A stretch of 60,000 bases of DNA. It comes from Tubulanus polymorphus (Eukaryota > Nemertea > Palaeonemertea > Tubulaniformes > Tubulanidae). The notes below the pieces were generated by a model. It did no database searches, had not been told where the DNA came from, and saw only the letters and a program-made list of their open reading frames with translations. Location of the stretch: contig NC_134026.1 in NCBI RefSeq assembly GCF_964204645.1, forward strand, positions 18,930,650 through 18,990,649, given 5' to 3'. Positions 55,063-60,000 of the stretch are shown here, piece by piece (position 1 is the first letter of the stretch; the number at the start of each line of letters is the position of its first letter). The translations under genes were made by a program, and so were the position numbers.

Positions 55063-55668
55063 AGTGGGAATTATATCAATCCTTCTAAGAATCATAGAAT
55101 ATCTAATGCTATTAAAGCAGAAAGATCTCATCATATAATTACCCATAATCCTTCTAATATTAATCCTGATGAAACTTTATATGTTAGAATTCCTCGATTA
55201 ACACAAAATACTATTTATGTTCCAAATAGTATTTATTTATCAGCTGATATAAAAGTAACTGGCAATAATAATGATTATGTTGTTGATAATGTTGGTAGAT
55301 ATTTAATTAAAAAGTTAACTATAAAGATTGGAACAGAAACAGTTTTCTCATTAGATGATTATAATTTATTTATGCCTTACAAAGATTTATGGTAAACAAA
55401 AGAAAATAGAAAGAATATGATATTTCATGGCATCCAATCAGAAAACCAAAATGAATTAAGATCTGAAGCTAATTGCGCAATATTAAGTAATGATGCATAT
55501 AAATTAATAATAAAGTTTTATGGAAGCAAATATAAAATTCCATTAGATTTTGAATTGATAAATAATAATGTGCCTTTATATAAATATGCTATACAAGAAG
55601 ATATTATATTTGACTTATGTCCACCATTTTCCCACTGTTTGTTGAATTAAGAAAAGATGAAATAAGAT
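55060..55668 (+). pseudogene. Viral-block gene J, candidate major capsid protein, truncated
   Basis: Starts MSGNYINPSKNHRIS. Followed by beta-strand text with YVRIPRLTQNTIYVPNSIYLSADI, NVGRYLIKKLTIKIGTE and a YKDLW block, the pattern of the first jelly roll of double-jelly-roll capsid proteins. In-frame TAA 55393, stop 55648, a frameshift near 55630-55650, and the viral sequence ends abruptly near 55668. About 200 codons remain, less than half of a usual capsid protein. Identification by pattern only. Confidence 0.55.
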
Positions 55669-56302
55669 TGTTGCTTCGCTGCCGCGGAATCAGAACTAAC
55701 AGTGTAGCGTTGCTACTTTCCATTACATACCTATGAAACTGTTTACACTACGTGCAATCATCGAGATGATATATGCTACGAGCAATTATCTAAACGATGA
55801 GATAATTGCTCGTAGATATATACAGGGAGGTGATATATGTAAGTGCCTAGCCACTCCGCTGGGCCGTATATGATTGTATCCGGTAAAACGGTCATTTTCC
55901 CAATCAAATTTATCTGACTTTTTTCCCAATCTGTGCCTAAAAATTCCCAAAAACCTGTACCATGACAAATTGTAAATTATGATGACAAATGTTTGAGAAA
56001 TTACTTGCTAAGCTTCCCCCAACCATCTAATTGAAATTGTCAACACCTGGCCACGGTACTTCGACTCGGCAGGTTGTCATAATTTTTACTGAAACCCGCT
56101 CAAATGCTGTCAAATTCCACCATTTTCCCGAGGATTTTTTTTAATTTTCCTATTGTCGAGGGGGACCCCCTCAAGCTTGTCCCATCTAGCGACCTTCGGT
56201 CGCTCGGACTTCGCCGCTGAGCGGCTTGCTGGTCACAGTCTCCTTATAACGTTTCTTGTCAGCCACCCCTCCCCCCTTTGAACAAGCCTAGATCCACCCC
56301 TG
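55669..56302. other. Palindrome-rich region, probable transposon remnant
   Basis: Hairpins: CTACGAGCAATTATC/GATAATTGCTCGTAG (55776-55790, 55801-55815), GAGGGGGACCCCCTC (56158-56172), GCGACCTTCGGTCGC (56189-56203). Ends with CCTAGATCCACCCCTG (56287-56302), which looks like a DNA-transposon terminus; the matching left end was not found. Confidence 0.45.
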
Positions 56303-56542
56303 GTTGTAGGTAAAAATCCCTTGCCGCTTTTTGCCGCTAGCCCCGCCCCTGATATAGGACACGTAGAATTAATAAATCGCCATCCGACACGTTTTGAAGA
56401 ATTGTATTAATGAACGAATTTCGTGACTGCAATAAACAGGAGGAGGGGGAAATCGAATGTCACAGACGTAATCATTTAAACATTGTAGTGAGTACTCATC
56501 TTAGATAGTGGAAACTTGACCGTTATGTGCTCTACGTGCGAG

Positions 56543-56580
56543 CAGGGAAGTGTGATGTGTGATCTCATCACACTTCCCTG
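56543..56580. mobile_element. 38-bp palindromic micro-element, copy B
   Basis: CAGGGAAGTGTGATG, 8-base loop, CATCACACTTCCCTG, flanked by perfect 7-bp duplications GTGCGAG (56536-56542 and 56581-56587). Same terminal sequence as the element at 45410. Confidence 0.78.
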
Positions 56581-56589
56581 GTGCGAGCG

Positions 56590-56870
56590 TATAGAACACC
56601 ACGAACTTAGTAATGACCAGGATTTGTGTAAGCAATTGTGAATCCTGGATATTCTTGGTCCAAAACATGGACGTGTAAACTAGTTTATACGTCCATCGTC
56701 CTAAGTACCGATACTTGATGGTATTAGAAATCACATTAGATGGTACTAGGTTGATAGGCAGATATCCATCCATAAGTGTCTGGACACCCTGAAGCCATCT
56801 TCTGGCCTCGTTGTCTACCTGCCCAGTCGTTGCCAATGTCGGTGTTAAATACTGGACAAAGTTACTGAGA
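56590..56870 (-). other. Open frame, possible exon or retroelement remnant
   Basis: Minus-strand frame reading FVQYLTPTLATTGQVDNEAR, then WLQGVQTLMDGYLPINLVPS from about 56868 down, preceded by a possible acceptor (ctgctctcag). The L..GYLP..LVP pattern recalls env-like regions of invertebrate retroelements. Not assigned. Confidence 0.3.
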
Positions 56871-56968
56871 GCAGCAACAGAAGCCGCGAAATCGCGGCCC
56901 TCTCAGTCTCTCGGTCGAAAAAAGATAAAATGAAATAAATGACTTCAAACCCAAAAACAAGAACTTAC

Positions 56969-57044
56969 CTGTATAACCAGGATTGCAATTCAACAAGAAG
57001 GCAAAGCAAGCAAAAACGGTGAGGTAATCACGTCTTATTCTCAT
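56969..57044 (-). CDS. Possible signal-peptide first exon
   Basis: ATG 57044 on the minus strand gives MRIRRDYLTVFACFAFLLNC plus NPGYT, a basic N terminus and hydrophobic core as in a signal peptide, then donor gtaagt after 76 bases. Upstream of the kringle exons on the same strand, so it may be exon 1 of that secreted protein, but intervening exons were not found. Confidence 0.4.
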
Positions 57045-57127
57045 TTCATCTAGTTTCGTCGCCCCTTCAATTATTCGTTGACACAGAACATCGGATTAGT
57101 TATATATGCATCTCTCGACGGCGAGTA

Positions 57128-58013
<886 letters not shown>

Positions 58014-58022
58014 ACTCCTGAC

Positions 58023-58775
58023 GAATATAGGAAAAAATGGCCAAGGAAAAAATGGCCAGGAAAAAATGGCCAAGGAAAAAATGCCCAAGGTATTTGCCTA
58101 GGAAAAAATGGCAATGGAAAAAATGGCCACGGAAAAAAAGGCCAAGGAAAATTTATGAGAACTACTGCCAATGTTAATAAAACATTAAGCTTTCAATTTA
58201 ATGACATCAAATATTTTTCATGGGGCTTAAAACAATTAAAATCGGTATTAATGAGTTCCGAAATGTGATGAACTTACATTTCATTTCATTACATATGATG
58301 AATATATCAAGAACTATCATGCAAGTGGTCAATGAATAAACTTACTAGTGATGAATTTAAACTTAATAAAATAACTAAGTTAATAATTCAAAACATCTAA
58401 GTAAGCTATTAGGGCACAGATTGTCTCAAATCATCAAAGGTAAATGCATCGAAATTGTGTGGTAATTTTATAGCAAATTGGTGCAGTGTCTGATAACATC
58501 AAAGTGAGATATGATCATCGTAAATCTACCTAAACTAATTCAGGAATTGATCTAATAATCTCAAAAAGTCACATGCCAAAACATCGGAAAACATCAATGC
58601 ATTTCATTTCATGTTAGTTAATAAAATGACAGTCAGTTTTCCATTTATTCTTCCTTGGCCTTTTTCCGTGGCCATTTTTCCTTGGTTTTTTTTTCCTAGG
58701 CAAATACCTTGGCCATTCTTTCCTTGGCCATTTTTTTCCTGGCCATTTTTTCCTTGGCCATTTTTTCCGTTCACC
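58023..58775. mobile_element. Fold-back/MULE-like element with 9-bp duplication
   Basis: Ends consist of tandem 13-15-base units (GGAAAAAATGGCCAA) at 58028-58152 and the same units inverted at 58655-58770. The element is flanked by ACTCCTGAC on both sides (58014-58022 and 58776-58784), a 9-bp target duplication as made by MULE-type transposases. The A/T-rich interior encodes nothing. Confidence 0.8.
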
Positions 58776-58784
58776 ACTCCTGAC

Positions 58785-60000
58785 TCTAGTTCTCCCGAAC
58801 TGTCCTTCTCTCCGGTTCCCTCTCTCTAGTTCTCGTTCTCCCCGAATCTACTGAACTAACCCTTTTTATCCCCAGAATATCATCCCAAGTCTCAATCCCA
58901 TTCCATTGGTTAATTACTAAATAAACTCCCCAACATTCTATACAACTAAAATACTCTATAAATCTCTACAAGTAGAGAGATCACCACTCAAGACCATGGT
59001 TTTAACCAATGTTTATATAATAATAAGCCTAATGGATACTATGAATTGGAACAATGAAGCCTAAAGATGCCAGTTTAAAGGGTCTTGAATGTCGATCTAT
59101 GCTAAATGTTATAAAAACAGCAGATGTTCTGCCTTAAAGTTACATGAAAATATTTTACAAACAGCATTACTATTTAGCCAAAATAGCTAAATCGTAACAG
59201 GCGCTCGACTTCGCGGCGTGAAAATGTCTAAGCGGCGCGAAATTGTCTTTCAATGTCTGACGGCAACTAGATTCGCGGTAAATAAACAACAAAAATGCCC
59301 GTTACACATAATGAATAGATTATTTCCGCCAGCGTCGGTCGCATTACGTACTCCTGCGGTCATATGTAGTTCTCCAGAGGATCACGATATTTACACTGAT
59401 ATTACTCGACAAGCAAACAAACAGAGTGGATTTCCTCTAGGGATAAACGCTTTCACTGCGGTTACGTGCTTTCTCATTTTCTCGTCATAACAGAAAGAAG
59501 CGATTTATTTCTTCAAGAAATGATGGCGCCTTTGAGAGAAGTGTCAAGCGTGTAAGGAATAAATACGTGATTGTGTGATAAGTGGAAGCGAAAGGCATAG
59601 GCCTGGGGCGGATCCAGCGCCAAGTGCAGAGGCTGAACAAAAGGCTGATCTGCGACAACCGCGTGGGAAGGGGATAGGGGTGTGGTGTCCTCTCCCAAAA
59701 GGTATATTGCTTTTTGGTGCATTTCAAGGGTACGGAAATTACGAAAATTCCGTCACGAAATGTGACGTATATTGTCGACTTGACACGATTTATCGCAATA
59801 TTTCAACATAATTATGGCGACTTGTTGAATTGACACCGACAACTAGAGGCCCCTTATCGCTTCCGTAACGATATAAAATTAACACCGTATTAAATTTTAT
59901 ATGTGAATGAACATAATATGAGAGTTTGGCAACAAATCAGATCAGTGCCAAAATCAATTAAGTTTTCCTAAATTAAAGTCAATGAAATATAAACAAATTA
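58785..60000. other. Region without confidently recognised gene
   Basis: A 90-codon frame at 59218-59490 (MKMSKRREIVFQCLTATRF) and overlapping minus-strand frames at 59485-59727 have no recognisable family. The G+C-rich stretch at 59590-59700 may be a repeat fragment. Nothing further can be supported. Confidence 0.4.

Larger units (their letters stand above)
49640..55668 (+). other. Endogenous viral gene block (decayed)
   Basis: About 6 kb, far richer in A+T than both flanks, with about nine same-strand genes 16-30 bases apart or just overlapping, rich in Lys, Asn and Ile, and Arg mostly AGA. Seven starts share the signal AAT(6-9), 8-10 bases, then ATG, mostly as ATAAATG. The last gene resembles the N-terminal half of a double-jelly-roll capsid protein. 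I count about ten frameshifts and about ten internal TAA/TGA stops. No polymerase, integrase, ATPase or protease gene is present in this fragment. Best reading: part of a Polinton/adintovirus-like or related dsDNA virus integrated in the host, possibly in an intron of the kringle gene. Lineage is inference. Confidence 0.75.

Noticed and set aside
54712-55146. Minus-strand 144-codon frame in the viral block
   Set aside because: Antisense to genes H and J, which have the promoter motif and the coding pattern on the plus strand.
49731-55668. Active virus with a ciliate-like or mycoplasma-like genetic code
   Set aside because: TAA also terminates genes at the promoter motifs and there are about ten frameshifts; decay explains the data better.
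59218-59490. 90-codon frame as a gene
   Set aside because: No recognisable domain, homologue or splice signal; kept only as a note in the unassigned region.

Overview
This window is intron-rich metazoan nuclear DNA, most likely from a marine invertebrate; I cannot name the phylum. The evidence is GT-AG spliced exons, kringle-domain exons, DIRS tyrosine-recombinase retrotransposons, a CR1/L2-like LINE and many short non-autonomous elements.

Layout. (1) 219-42955, + strand: 36 consecutive exons (about 2,095 codons) of GCN1, the HEAT-repeat ribosome-associated activator of the eIF2alpha kinase GCN2. The 5' part lies left of the window; the stop codon is at 42953-42955 and an AATAAA at 43150. 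(2) Three large introns each carry one DIRS-type retrotransposon in the same orientation as the gene (11908-17995, 20049-25889, 28975-35035). Each is damaged differently. The second ends about 3 bases before an exon's acceptor AG. (3) Other introns hold a non-autonomous helentron-like element built on a 154-bp CTCF-motif-like repeat, a 73-bp minisatellite, TA-flanked MITEs, a tRNA-derived SINE and a fold-back element that encloses the third DIRS copy. (4) 43556-47630: a small MITE and a 5'-truncated CR1/L2-like LINE, itself interrupted by a second helentron-like copy and a 26-bp palindromic micro-element. (5) 47811-48503, - strand: two tandem kringle exons; a possible signal-peptide exon of a secreted protein lies at 56969-57044. 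(6) 49640-55668: a strikingly A+T-rich block of about nine same-strand, tightly packed viral-type genes, including a candidate double-jelly-roll major capsid protein. Seven gene starts carry the same upstream signal: a run of T, 8-10 bases, then the start ATG, usually inside ATAAATG. That is the architecture of poxvirus-type late promoters. Most genes are broken by frameshifts and TAA/TGA stops, so this is an ancient integrated viral fragment. (7) 55670-60000: palindromes, a 38-bp micro-element with target-site duplication, a long (TA)n tract, a fold-back element with 9-bp duplication, and otherwise unassigned DNA.

The most unusual object is the viral block with its repeated late-promoter-like signal. 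The best resolved mobile-element observations are two cases where removing an insertion plus its duplicated target restores the reading frame of the interrupted LINE.
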